Assembly (NCBI GenBank): GCA_902615845.1
Contig: CACMQS010000001.1
Span: forward strand, 1 to 64,000
From: an uncultured Alphaproteobacteria bacterium
GTDB lineage: Bacteria > Pseudomonadota > Alphaproteobacteria > HIMB59 > GCA-002718135
Length of the DNA: 64,000 nt
Reading direction: 5' to 3'
In this document: positions 18,457 through 26,765 of the stretch, piece after piece
Layout of the letters: every line of letters starts with the position of its first letter
Position numbering within the stretch: the stretch's first letter is position 1
The notes under the pieces: model-generated
Seen by the model: only the letters and a program-made list of their open reading frames with translations
What the model was told of the DNA's origin: nothing
The model's database searches: none
Position numbers and translations under genes: made by a program

Positions 18457-18539
18457 TTTGTAAATTTTTTATTTGATATTATTTATTATATATAAATTTA
18501 GATATACTATAATTACAATCAAAATATATATTTAATTAG

Positions 18540-20297
18540 ATGAATGATAAAAAAGTAATAAGAAAGATTGCAGCTATTTTTGTTACAGATGTTGTTAATT
18601 ATAGCACTCTAATGGAAAAGGATGAAAATAGTACAATTCAAAACTTAAATTCTTGTAAATCAATCTTAGAAAATTTATTCAAAGAACATGGTGGAAAAAT
18701 TTTCAATACAGCTGGAGATTCAATCTTAGCTGAATTTCAAAGTGCAGTATCTTCAGTAATTTGTGCTTCTGAATTTCAAAAATTAATAAAAGAAAGAAAT
18801 AAAAATATAGATAAAGATAAAAAAATGGAATTTAGAATAGGCCTTAATATGGGCGATGTTATAGTAGAAGGCACAAACTTATATGGAGAGGGTGTGAATG
18901 TAGCTTCAAGATTAGAAGCTCTTGCTACTCCTGGTGGTGTATGTTTATCAAAAACTATATATGATTTAGTAGCACAAAAAACTGATTTAATATTTAATGA
19001 ACTTGGTCATCAAAAAGTAAAAAATACTGATTTAAACGCATATTCATTAAATATAGAAGAGTATGATAAAGGCATTAATGACGAATACATTAACAGCATG
19101 GAAGATGTAATAAAACCACCTACTATTGCAGTTTTGCCATTTAAAAATATGAGTAATGATGAAGAACAAGAGTATTTTGCCGATGGTATCACTGAAGATA
19201 TAATTTCAAATTTATCTAAATGGAAAACATTTCCAGTAGTTTCAAGGAATTCAAGTTTTAGTTTTAAAGGAACTACGGAAAATACTAAACAAGTAGCTAA
19301 TTCACTTGGTGCTGATTATTTGGTTGAAGGAAGTGTTAGAAAAGGAGGTAATAAAGTTAGAATCTCAGCTCAATTAATTTTTGCAGCTGATGATAAACAA
19401 ATCTGGTCTAAAAGATGGGATCGTTCATTAGAAGATATTTTTGAAGTTCAAGATGAAGTTTCTTTGGATGTAGCAAGTTTAATTTCTCCAGCTTTAAAAG
19501 ATCAAGAAATTAGTAAAATAAAAAATAAACCAAAAAAAAATATAAGTGCATGGGATGAATATATGCAAGGTTTAAATATAATAAATAATAATCCAAATAC
19601 TTCTGAAATTAGAGATAAAGTTATGAAGCATTGCAAAAAAGCAATAGATTTAGATGCTAATTTTTGTGATGCATATGTTTTATATTGTGGTTGTTTAACT
19701 TTGGAAATTTATGATCCAAAAAAAACAGAAGAAAGAAATGAAAATGAAAAATTATATCTTACTCTTTCAGAAAAAGCTGTTTCTTTAGATCCTGAAAATC
19801 CATTAGCTTTAGATGCTCTAGGTCACTATTATAGAATAACCAATAATATTAACAAAAGTCATGAAATTATGAAAAAAACTTTTGATTTAAATCCCAATCA
19901 TCCCAACGCAATATTCAATTATGGTTTTTCTCTAGCGCAATTCAAAAAATTTGATGAAGCATTAAAATTAATTAATAAAGCAATTGAAATAGATCCTTAT
20001 AGAAAAAATAACTCTGGGGTAATTTTGATCTGGATATATATTGGTTTAAAAGATTGGGAAAATGCACTTTTTTGGATAAACGACACTTATGATCGAATGC
20101 CTCATTCTAGACTAGATGGTTGGAAATCTGCAGTACTTGCGTTGAATGATCAAATCGATGATTCAAAGGAATTCTTAAAAAAATTTCAAAAGCAAAGACC
20201 AGAAATTAAGAAACTTGCAGATTATGAAAAAGTAGCTGTAGATATGATAAAAGATATTCTTCTAGAAGGTTTAAAGAAAGCTGGACTTCCAGAATAA
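18540..20297 (+). CDS. Class III adenylate/guanylate cyclase with TolB-like and TPR domains
   Basis: A three-part signalling protein of 585 residues. Residues 8-180 form a class III cyclase domain with both metal Asp residues (Asp17 in FVTDVVNYS, Asp60 in TAGDS) and the transition-state pair Asn120/Arg124 (GVNVASRLE), so it should make cAMP or cGMP. Residues about 193-310 form a TolB N-terminal/FlgO-like domain (IAVLPFKNMSNDEEQEYFADGITEDI). Residues 330-580 are TPR-type helices. No signal peptide or membrane segment is visible. This architecture is common in rhizobia; finding it in a compact genome is less expected. A small membrane protein follows after 13 bases. Confidence 0.9.
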   Translation: MNDKKVIRKIAAIFVTDVVNYSTLMEKDENSTIQNLNSCKSILENLFKEHGGKIFNTAGDSILAEFQSAVSSVICASEFQKLIKERNKNIDKDKKMEFRIGLNMGDVIVEGTNLYGEGVNVASRLEALATPGGVCLSKTIYDLVAQKTDLIFNELGHQKVKNTDLNAYSLNIEEYDKGINDEYINSMEDVIKPPTIAVLPFKNMSNDEEQEYFADGITEDIISNLSKWKTFPVVSRNSSFSFKGTTENTKQVANSLGADYLVEGSVRKGGNKVRISAQLIFAADDKQIWSKRWDRSLEDIFEVQDEVSLDVASLISPALKDQEISKIKNKPKKNISAWDEYMQGLNIINNNPNTSEIRDKVMKHCKKAIDLDANFCDAYVLYCGCLTLEIYDPKKTEERNENEKLYLTLSEKAVSLDPENPLALDALGHYYRITNNINKSHEIMKKTFDLNPNHPNAIFNYGFSLAQFKKFDEALKLINKAIEIDPYRKNNSGVILIWIYIGLKDWENALFWINDTYDRMPHSRLDGWKSAVLALNDQIDDSKEFLKKFQKQRPEIKKLADYEKVAVDMIKDILLEGLKKAGLPE

Positions 20298-20310
20298 ATT
20301 TAAGTTTAAT

Positions 20311-20721
20311 ATGGAATATCAAATTACTAAAATTCTAATCATTTCTTTTTTTTCTTCAATATTAATATTATTATTTTTAAATACTAAATATTTAATTTTT
20401 TTTAAAAATTTTTCAAAAAATAAAAAAATTTTGATAAATACCTTAATATACATTACTTCATTTATATTACTCACAAGTGTTAATTATCTAACCAGTTTAA
20501 TAGGAATTACTTCATTAATAATTTTTAATGCAGCTATTATTACGCTTATCTTCTTTGAATTAGCTTTATATTTAGAAAAGGTTTTTTGGGATGATTTTTT
20601 AGGAAATTCACTACCTAAATCGATCAATATGCTTATTAGTTTTGTAGTAATGATGAATTTTGGTTATTTTACTCTTATGTTTTACATAAAGATTTTAGAT
20701 ATTGATTATTTTGTCACATAA
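20311..20721 (+). CDS. Small integral membrane protein, function unknown
   Basis: A 136-residue protein with four predicted membrane helices (approximately residues 7-27, 42-62, 65-86 and 108-130) and short, Lys/Asn-rich loops. I recognise no family. It lies 13 bases after the cyclase gene on the same strand, so it may be co-transcribed with it and could be its membrane partner; this is position only. Codon use resembles its neighbours. Confidence 0.65.
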   Translation: MEYQITKILIISFFSSILILLFLNTKYLIFFKNFSKNKKILINTLIYITSFILLTSVNYLTSLIGITSLIIFNAAIITLIFFELALYLEKVFWDDFLGNSLPKSINMLISFVVMMNFGYFTLMFYIKILDIDYFVT

Positions 20722-20811
20722 GTATCTACCTAGATTAATATACAAAATAGTTATAATTTTTATGAAATAATATTTTCATATTAATAAAATATTTATTATT
20801 AATAATTTAGT

Positions 20812-21510
20812 ATGAATAAGGTCTTGTTTGTATTACATCAAAAAACTTCGGTTCCAGGAGATGTAGGAAATAAATTTAGAGATAGGGGGTATGTTGCTGA
20901 AATATGTAGACCGCCCTTGGGCGAAGAACTTCCTTCAAATATTAATCAATATTCAGCTATAGTAGTATTTGGAGCACCAGGAAGCATAAACGATGAAGAT
21001 GATTATATAAGTAAAGAATTAGAATGGATAAATAGGGTTATAAAAACTGACATTCCTTATCTTGGAATTTGTTTTGGTGCACAATTATTAGCTAAATGTT
21101 TAGGTTCAGAAATAACAACTAATAAAGACGGGCTTTCAGAAATTGGTTTTTATAAAATTGAACCAACTGAAAATGCAAAAAATCTTTTTAATTCTCAAAA
21201 GATTTTCTTTCAATTCCATTCTGAAGGATTTTCTCTTCCTACAGGCTGTGAGTTACTAGCAAGGGGTGACATTTTTAATAATCAAGCTTTTAAATATCAA
21301 AATTGTTATGCTCTCCAATTTCATCCAGAAGTAAATTTTAAACTTCATATTAGATGGCTGTATTTAGTGTTATTAAAAAATCCAAAAAAATTATTTGTTA
21401 AAGGTGCTCAAAATATATTTGTTCAACTTTATTATCGTTATAAATATAATAAAAATATATCAAATTGGTTAGATTCATTTTTAGATCAATATTTTTTAAA
21501 AAAAACTTAA
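20812..21510 (+). CDS. Class I glutamine amidotransferase-like protein
   Basis: A cytoplasmic amidotransferase-fold protein of 232 residues. The triad is complete: Cys87 in LGICFGAQL, His171 and Glu173 in QFHPE. The glycine strand VVFGAPGSIND (residues 52-62) is conserved. It is not fused to a synthetase domain, so it resembles the stand-alone GuaA-like amidotransferases that process glutamine or gamma-glutamyl compounds. It precedes the MOSC gene by 13 bases. The acceptor of the ammonia is unknown. Confidence 0.85.
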   Translation: MNKVLFVLHQKTSVPGDVGNKFRDRGYVAEICRPPLGEELPSNINQYSAIVVFGAPGSINDEDDYISKELEWINRVIKTDIPYLGICFGAQLLAKCLGSEITTNKDGLSEIGFYKIEPTENAKNLFNSQKIFFQFHSEGFSLPTGCELLARGDIFNNQAFKYQNCYALQFHPEVNFKLHIRWLYLVLLKNPKKLFVKGAQNIFVQLYYRYKYNKNISNWLDSFLDQYFLKKT

Positions 21511-21523
21511 ATGCTAATAATAA

Positions 21524-22282
21524 GTGAAAATTAAAAACCTATATTTTTCACCTGTAAAATCTCTTTCTTTCAATAATGTTAATACTTTGGAAATAATTAA
21601 AAATATTGGTATTAAAAATGATCGAATATTTGCTTTCACTAATAATCTTAATTTTGAAGATATAGAATTAATAAAAAATGACCCTTTAAAAAGAGAAATT
21701 TATAAATTCTTATCATTAAAAAAATACCCTGAATTAAATGAATATAATTTTTTATTAGAAAATAATTTTTTAATACTAGAATTTGAAAATAATATAATTT
21801 TAAAGACAAATATTGACAATCAACATGAAATAAAAATCTTATGTAGTAAACTTGAGGATATTTTACCAAATATTAATAATATCAATTTGTTAAAAGATAA
21901 TATGAATCCTTTTTTTGATACAATGCCCAATAAATCAATATCATTAATAAATTTAAACAGTATTAAAGACTTTGAAAAACTATCTAATCATCAAATTGAA
22001 CATGAGCGCTTTAGAGGAAATATATATGTAGAGGATTTAGATAAATGGGACGAAAGGAAGCTAGTAGGTAAAGTTTTATCAATTAATAATTTAAAATTTA
22101 AAGTTATTAAAGAAATTCCCAGATGTTCAGCAACTAATATTAAACCCAAAACTTCTGATATAAATCTTAATATTCCTTTAAGCCTTAAAAAAATATACAA
22201 CCATATAAATTTAGGAATATATTTAGATCCTCTAAATGATGGTAAAATAAACAAAGGTGATCTTATAAAAATTAATGAATAA
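21524..22282 (+). CDS. MOSC domain-containing protein
   Basis: A 252-residue protein with an N-terminal MOSC beta-barrel (residues 1-110, opening KIKNLYFSPVKSL) and a C-terminal MOSC domain containing RFRGNIYVED and the conserved Cys in PRCSATN, the residue proposed to bind molybdopterin or carry sulfur in the mARC/YcbX group. Reductase activity on N-hydroxylated compounds is possible. Translation starts at GTG, 13 bases after the amidotransferase gene. Its 3' end overlaps the sugar permease gene by 8 bases, so it may be co-translated with a transporter it has no obvious link to. Confidence 0.82.
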   Translation: MKIKNLYFSPVKSLSFNNVNTLEIIKNIGIKNDRIFAFTNNLNFEDIELIKNDPLKREIYKFLSLKKYPELNEYNFLLENNFLILEFENNIILKTNIDNQHEIKILCSKLEDILPNINNINLLKDNMNPFFDTMPNKSISLINLNSIKDFEKLSNHQIEHERFRGNIYVEDLDKWDERKLVGKVLSINNLKFKVIKEIPRCSATNIKPKTSDINLNIPLSLKKIYNHINLGIYLDPLNDGKINKGDLIKINE

Positions 22283-23399
22283 ATTCTTATTATATCATTC
22301 AGAAAAACTTACAGGATATATATTAATTCTTCCTGCTGTTTTAATAATCAGTCTATTTGGAATTTTTCCTGTTTTTTTTGGAATGTACATGAGTGTACAC
22401 AAGTGGAAAGTTTTTAAAGGGAGATTTTTAGGATTTGAGAATTACCAAAGAATACTTGGAGACATACCAGCTTTTTGGTTATTTGTTTTAGGATTATTAT
22501 TATTGATATTGAGTTATGGACTGTGGAGTGAATTTAAAAATAAAGTAAAAAATAAAATCTATTTAGCATTTTTATCTATAGCAATATTAATTATTGGAAT
22601 AATATTAATTAATATCAACTGGGAAAAAATGCTTTTAACCGGTGATGAAGACTATCTTTACTCTCTTATTTATACTTTTTATTATTCATTTTTCACTATA
22701 ATTTTTGAGGTTGGATTAGGATTAGTAATAGCATTTGCTTTGTACCAAAAACTAGCTGGTAAACAATTCTTTCAAATGATTTTACTATTTCCTTACATTA
22801 CTCCAGCAGTAATGGGTGCTGCAGTATTTTTTTTAATATTTGGTAAAGCTGAAAATTCTTTTTTAAATCAGCTAATAGGAATATTTGGTTTTGAGCCTCA
22901 AATGTGGTTATTTGATAAAAGACCTATTACCGAAGTTTTATTTGGTATCAAAATAGAAGGTCTATTAGCTGGACCAAGTTTAGCTCTAATGTCATCAATC
23001 ATATATGGAATATGGTCTTATACTGGCTACTATGCAATAATTTTACTTGCGGGTTTATCAATTATACCCTCTGATTTATATGAAGCTGCAAAAGCAGAGG
23101 GTGCTAGTCGTTGGCAAACATTTATTAAAATTACCATACCACTACTAATGCCTATTATATTTTTTCTAATGTTGACTGGTTTTATAAATACCTTTCAAGC
23201 TTTCAATAGTATTTTTGTTATGCAAACTTCTTCAGCTGGAGATACAATGGATGTTGTGACAATAGAAATTTTTGATCATTTTTGGGGTAGGGTGAAATAT
23301 GGTTATGCTGCAGCTGAAGGAGTAATTTTATTTATACTTCTAAATATTTTAGCAATATCGCAATATGTAATTTTTAGAAAAAGGTTAAGTTATGACTAG
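22275..23399 (+). CDS. Sugar ABC transporter permease (MalF/UgpA type)
   Basis: Inner-membrane subunit of a carbohydrate importer. The 374 residues include the first helix (ILPAVLIISLFGIFPVFFGMYMS), an extra helical insertion at about 68-115 as in MalF-like proteins, and the EAA loop YEAAKAEGASRWQTFIKITIPLL near residue 270 that docks the ATPase. The start overlaps the MOSC stop by 8 bases and the stop overlaps the next permease by 8 bases. No ATPase gene lies in this operon. The substrate is probably an oligo- or disaccharide, judged only from family. Confidence 0.92.
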   Translation: MNKFLLYHSEKLTGYILILPAVLIISLFGIFPVFFGMYMSVHKWKVFKGRFLGFENYQRILGDIPAFWLFVLGLLLLILSYGLWSEFKNKVKNKIYLAFLSIAILIIGIILININWEKMLLTGDEDYLYSLIYTFYYSFFTIIFEVGLGLVIAFALYQKLAGKQFFQMILLFPYITPAVMGAAVFFLIFGKAENSFLNQLIGIFGFEPQMWLFDKRPITEVLFGIKIEGLLAGPSLALMSSIIYGIWSYTGYYAIILLAGLSIIPSDLYEAAKAEGASRWQTFIKITIPLLMPIIFFLMLTGFINTFQAFNSIFVMQTSSAGDTMDVVTIEIFDHFWGRVKYGYAAAEGVILFILLNILAISQYVIFRKRLSYD

Positions 23400-24237
23400 A
23401 ATTATTAATGCTGAAACAAGGATACCTTATTTAATTTTATTAATAGTTTTTATTATTTCAATTTACCCATTTTTTTACATGATATCAACATCATTGATGA
23501 CAGCTGGAGAAGCGTCAAATCAATATTTATTTCCAAAAAAATTGATGTTTGAAAATTATTATGAAGTTTGGACATCTAATAGATTCCAACGTTATACATT
23601 TAATAGTTTAATAATAAGTTCAATAATTGTCATTGGTGTTTTATTTACTAGTATTCCAGCAGCATACTCTTTCGCTAAAATAGAATTCCCATTTAAAAAT
23701 ATCATATTCTACATGTTGTTACTTTCATTGATGATTCCAGAAATCATTACATTATTACCTCATTTATTAATTATTAGAGGGGAAATTATTCCATTGCCAT
23801 TTGGACCTTCTTGGATGAATAGTCTTCAAGGTTTAACAGTTCCATTTATGGGAAATATTTTTGTAATTTTCTTATTAAGACAATATTTTAAAAAGATACC
23901 AAATGAATTATGGGATGCTGCAAGACTAGATGGATCTTCTCATTTAAATTTTTTACTCAAGGTAGTAATCCCAATGAGTAAACCTATTATTGTGACAGTC
24001 TCTTTATTTACTTTTATTATAGCGTGGAATAGTTTTGCTTGGCCTTTACTTATATTAACTAGAGATGATTGGTATCCTGTAACAGTTTCTATCTATAGTT
24101 TTGTGAGAGAAGTGGGACCTAATTTTAATTTATTGATGGCTGCTTGCTTAATTGCAATTTTCCCGATTCTAGTATTATACTTTTTTACTCAGAAGTTATT
24201 CATAGAAAGTATATCAAACTTTGGATTAAAAGAATAA
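23392..24237 (+). CDS. Sugar ABC transporter permease (MalG/UgpE type)
   Basis: Second membrane subunit of the carbohydrate importer, 281 residues with six helices. The EAA loop is ELWDAARLDGSSHLNFLLKVVIPMSKP (about residues 177-203), and the YPFFYMISTSLM segment of helix one is typical of MalG-like proteins. It overlaps the first permease gene by 8 bases, so the two are translated together. The binding protein follows after a 69-base gap that may hold its own promoter or an mRNA processing site. Confidence 0.92.
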   Translation: MTRIINAETRIPYLILLIVFIISIYPFFYMISTSLMTAGEASNQYLFPKKLMFENYYEVWTSNRFQRYTFNSLIISSIIVIGVLFTSIPAAYSFAKIEFPFKNIIFYMLLLSLMIPEIITLLPHLLIIRGEIIPLPFGPSWMNSLQGLTVPFMGNIFVIFLLRQYFKKIPNELWDAARLDGSSHLNFLLKVVIPMSKPIIVTVSLFTFIIAWNSFAWPLLILTRDDWYPVTVSIYSFVREVGPNFNLLMAACLIAIFPILVLYFFTQKLFIESISNFGLKE

Positions 24238-24306
24238 ATCAGTAAATTTTTTGTAACAAAACTTTAAATTTACCTCTATATTAATTAATATTTTTACGGG
24301 GTGATT

Positions 24307-25641
24307 ATGAAATTTTATAAATATATTTTAAATTTCTTCTTAGCTTCATTATTTTTTATCTCCTCGCAATCATTCGCAATTACTGCACAAGATATTGAAA
24401 ATGCAGATCCATCAGGTCAAACTGTTGAATTCTGGGTTCAATATTCAGATGAAAGATTAGATGCAATGATGGCAAGAGCAGAAAGATTTGAAGCTGAAAC
24501 AGGAATAAAAGTTAATGTTGTTCACAAAGGGCATTACGGAAAAGTTCAATCTGCTATGATGTCTGCTGCTGGAACAAAAGATATAGCAGATGTTGCAAGA
24601 GGTTATGGTAACGCTGCTGCAGATATGTACTTAATTGGCGCTTCAATTGATCAAAATATTTTAGCAAATAGTAAAAAATGGGGTGTTTCTCAAGATGATA
24701 TAGCAGATTGGGGTGCAAACTGGACTGTTGGCTTTTCACCATATTTTGACGGAAATCCAAAACTATTACATGAAGTTGGAAAATCAATAGAGATCCTTTA
24801 TTATAATGCAGATTGGTTAAAGGAACTAGGTTTAGAAGCTCCTAAAACTCCCGCTGATTTTGCGGAAGCAGCATGTGCTGCGACCAATCAAGATTACAGT
24901 GGTAAGATGGGTGAAGACGTTCCAAGTTATGGATATGAAATAGATACAGATGCAAGTAACTTTGCAGCATGGGTATTTGCGCATGGAGGTGATGTATTTG
25001 ACTATGATAATGGTCAGTATATTTACAATGGCCCAAAAGCCATTGAAGCTATGGAATTCATTCAAGGAATGGCTAATAAAGGATGCGCAATAGTTGCAAG
25101 AGGTAAATACACTGATCAGCAATATTTAGGACAAGGTTCAGTTTTATTTGCTGCTGGCTCTACTTCCGGTATTACATATTTTCAAAAAGCCATTGAAGAG
25201 GGTTACAATGGTAATTGGGATGTAGCTCCAATATCGTACACGACTAATGAACCAGTGCTTAACTTATATGGCGGTGGATTAATTATGGGAAATTCAGGTG
25301 ATGCTAATAGAATGGTAGCAGCATATCAGTGGATGAAATATATTTCTAATACTGAGAACTCAGCAGTTTGGTCAACTGAAAGTGGGTATGGTTTTGTTAG
25401 AACTTCTTCTGCAGATCATCCATTAATTGCTGAAAAAAGAGCTGAATTACCTCAATATGATAAATCATTAACAATGGTTCAATACGGAAAAGGTGAACCA
25501 TCAGTTCCTGGTTATTATTCAGTTAGAGGTGAGGTTGAAAAAGCTTATGCAGCAATCATTAATGGTGATGATATCATTTCAACATTAAATCAATTAAATG
25601 AAGATGCTAATGCAATATTAGCTGATGCAACTGCAGAGTAG
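24307..25641 (+). CDS. Sugar ABC transporter substrate-binding protein
   Basis: Periplasmic sugar receptor, 444 residues, of the MalE/UgpB-like family 1 fold. A signal peptide of about 25 residues ends at QSFA before ITAQDIENADPSGQ. VEFWVQYSDERLDAMMARAERFEAETGIKVNV is the usual first lobe. A GTG at 24301 is possible, but the GGGG at 24298-24301, 5 bases before the ATG at 24307, makes the ATG the better start. GC and Ala content are higher than in neighbours, as expected for an abundant protein. A strong terminator follows. The ligand is not readable; maltose, trehalose and glycerol-phosphate receptors share the fold. Confidence 0.92.
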   Translation: MKFYKYILNFFLASLFFISSQSFAITAQDIENADPSGQTVEFWVQYSDERLDAMMARAERFEAETGIKVNVVHKGHYGKVQSAMMSAAGTKDIADVARGYGNAAADMYLIGASIDQNILANSKKWGVSQDDIADWGANWTVGFSPYFDGNPKLLHEVGKSIEILYYNADWLKELGLEAPKTPADFAEAACAATNQDYSGKMGEDVPSYGYEIDTDASNFAAWVFAHGGDVFDYDNGQYIYNGPKAIEAMEFIQGMANKGCAIVARGKYTDQQYLGQGSVLFAAGSTSGITYFQKAIEEGYNGNWDVAPISYTTNEPVLNLYGGGLIMGNSGDANRMVAAYQWMKYISNTENSAVWSTESGYGFVRTSSADHPLIAEKRAELPQYDKSLTMVQYGKGEPSVPGYYSVRGEVEKAYAAIINGDDIISTLNQLNEDANAILADATAE

Positions 25642-25662
25642 TTTAATTATTTTACTTTTATT

Positions 25663-25689
25663 AAGGGTGGTTTATACCACCCTTTTTTT
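25663..25689 (+). terminator. Rho-independent terminator after the sugar-binding protein
   Basis: The arms AAGGGTGGT (25663-25671) and ACCACCCTT (25676-25684) pair perfectly across a four-base loop and run into seven T (25683-25689). The ATG of the phosphatase gene follows at the very next base. Confidence 0.92.
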
Positions 25690-26250
25690 ATGATAATAGT
25701 TTGTTCCCTCAATGATTTACCGAATGTGTGTGAAAGCATACAGCCCAAATATCTTGTATCAGTAATTGATCCTGGATATGCACCAGAAACACCCAAGGGT
25801 GTAAAAAATCATTTAAAGTTAGGATTTGATGATATTATTGAAATTAGTAGCAATAATAAAATATTTCGATTGAATACTGATGAAATACCACAAATTCTAC
25901 CTGCGGAAGAACATGTAAATTCAATAGCTTATTTTACTTCTTCATATACTTATGATGAAGATATCGTTATTCATTGTTGGTGTGGTGTCTCAAGATCAAT
26001 GGCAACAGCTACTTATTTACTATGTAGAGAAAACAAAACTAATATTGAAAATACAATTAAATATATTCGAAATCTTGCACCGCATGCAAACCCAAATAAA
26101 TTATTGATAAATCACTTTGAAAAGAAATTAGATGTTAGCAATCAAATCTCAAAATCATTTTTAAAATTCCCTTATACTAAAACATACGATTGTTCTTCAA
26201 ATTTTGCACCTGTTACTTTATTTGATATAAAAGACATTGAAAAAAACTAA
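25690..26250 (+). CDS. Tyrosine/dual-specificity phosphatase-like protein
   Basis: A 186-residue protein with the phosphatase signature HCWCGVSRS: His95, nucleophile Cys96 and Arg102 match HCx5R, followed by a Ser. An upstream Asp-rich segment (GFDDI) may supply the general acid. This resembles small predicted protein-tyrosine phosphatases found in many alphaproteobacteria. No other ATG occurs before the active site, so the start directly after the T run of the preceding terminator seems real, and there is no room for a ribosome binding site outside the hairpin. The apt gene overlaps its stop by one base. Confidence 0.8.
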   Translation: MIIVCSLNDLPNVCESIQPKYLVSVIDPGYAPETPKGVKNHLKLGFDDIIEISSNNKIFRLNTDEIPQILPAEEHVNSIAYFTSSYTYDEDIVIHCWCGVSRSMATATYLLCRENKTNIENTIKYIRNLAPHANPNKLLINHFEKKLDVSNQISKSFLKFPYTKTYDCSSNFAPVTLFDIKDIEKN

Positions 26251-26765
26251 TGAAAGAATACGTTCGAACAATTGCTGATTATCCTGTTGAAGGAATTCAA
26301 TTCAGAGATATTACAACATTATTGCAAAATGCAGGACACTTTAAACAAGTCATTGATGATATGGTAAAACCATGGCAAAATAAAAAAATAGACGCAGTTT
26401 TAAGTATAGAATCACGTGGATTTATTATGGCAGGGGCAATAGCTTATTTTTTAAATGCAGCATTTGTTCCTTTGAGAAAGCCTCATAAGCTTCCATTTGA
26501 TACTTTCAAAACCTCATACGATTTAGAATATGGATCAACTGAAATGCACATTCATACTGATGCCTTAGATGCTCATAAAGATTTATTAATTATTGATGAT
26601 CTTTTAGCAACAGGTGGAACCGCACTTGCGGCAGTAGAGTTAATTAAAAAGTTTGAAGACAAAAATATTGTTGGTGCAGGTTTTATTATAAATTTACCAG
26701 ATTTAAGTGGAGATAAAAAACTAATTGAAAAAGGAATTGAGATACATTCTTTAATGGAGTTTTAA
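26250..26765 (+). CDS. apt: Adenine phosphoribosyltransferase
   Basis: Salvages adenine to AMP using PRPP, in the cytoplasm. The 171 residues show the APT opening DYPVEGIQFRDIT, the ESRGF substrate region, RKPHKLP and the PRPP-binding loop LLIIDDLLATGGTALAA (about residues 110-126). Length matches the family. The ATG shares one base with the phosphatase stop, and the thiolase gene begins immediately after its stop, so phosphatase-apt-thiolase-dehydrogenase look like one transcript. Confidence 0.95.
   Translation: MKEYVRTIADYPVEGIQFRDITTLLQNAGHFKQVIDDMVKPWQNKKIDAVLSIESRGFIMAGAIAYFLNAAFVPLRKPHKLPFDTFKTSYDLEYGSTEMHIHTDALDAHKDLLIIDDLLATGGTALAAVELIKKFEDKNIVGAGFIINLPDLSGDKKLIEKGIEIHSLMEF

Noticed and set aside
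18485..18513. Possible promoter with TATAAT at 18508-18513 ahead of the cyclase gene
   Set aside because: The -10 is perfect, but no acceptable -35 is present at 15-19 bases, and the gap is almost pure A/T where TATAAT arises by chance.
24251..24282. TTGTAA and TATATT ahead of the sugar-binding protein gene considered as a promoter
   Set aside because: The spacer is 20 bases, too long for a standard sigma-70 promoter. Separate transcription of the gene remains possible.
24554..25122. Long minus-strand open frames (His- and Gln-rich) opposite the sugar-binding protein gene
   Set aside because: They are antisense shadows of a well-supported, Ala/Gly-rich coding region. Their composition is odd, they lack ribosome sites, and several compete for the same bases.
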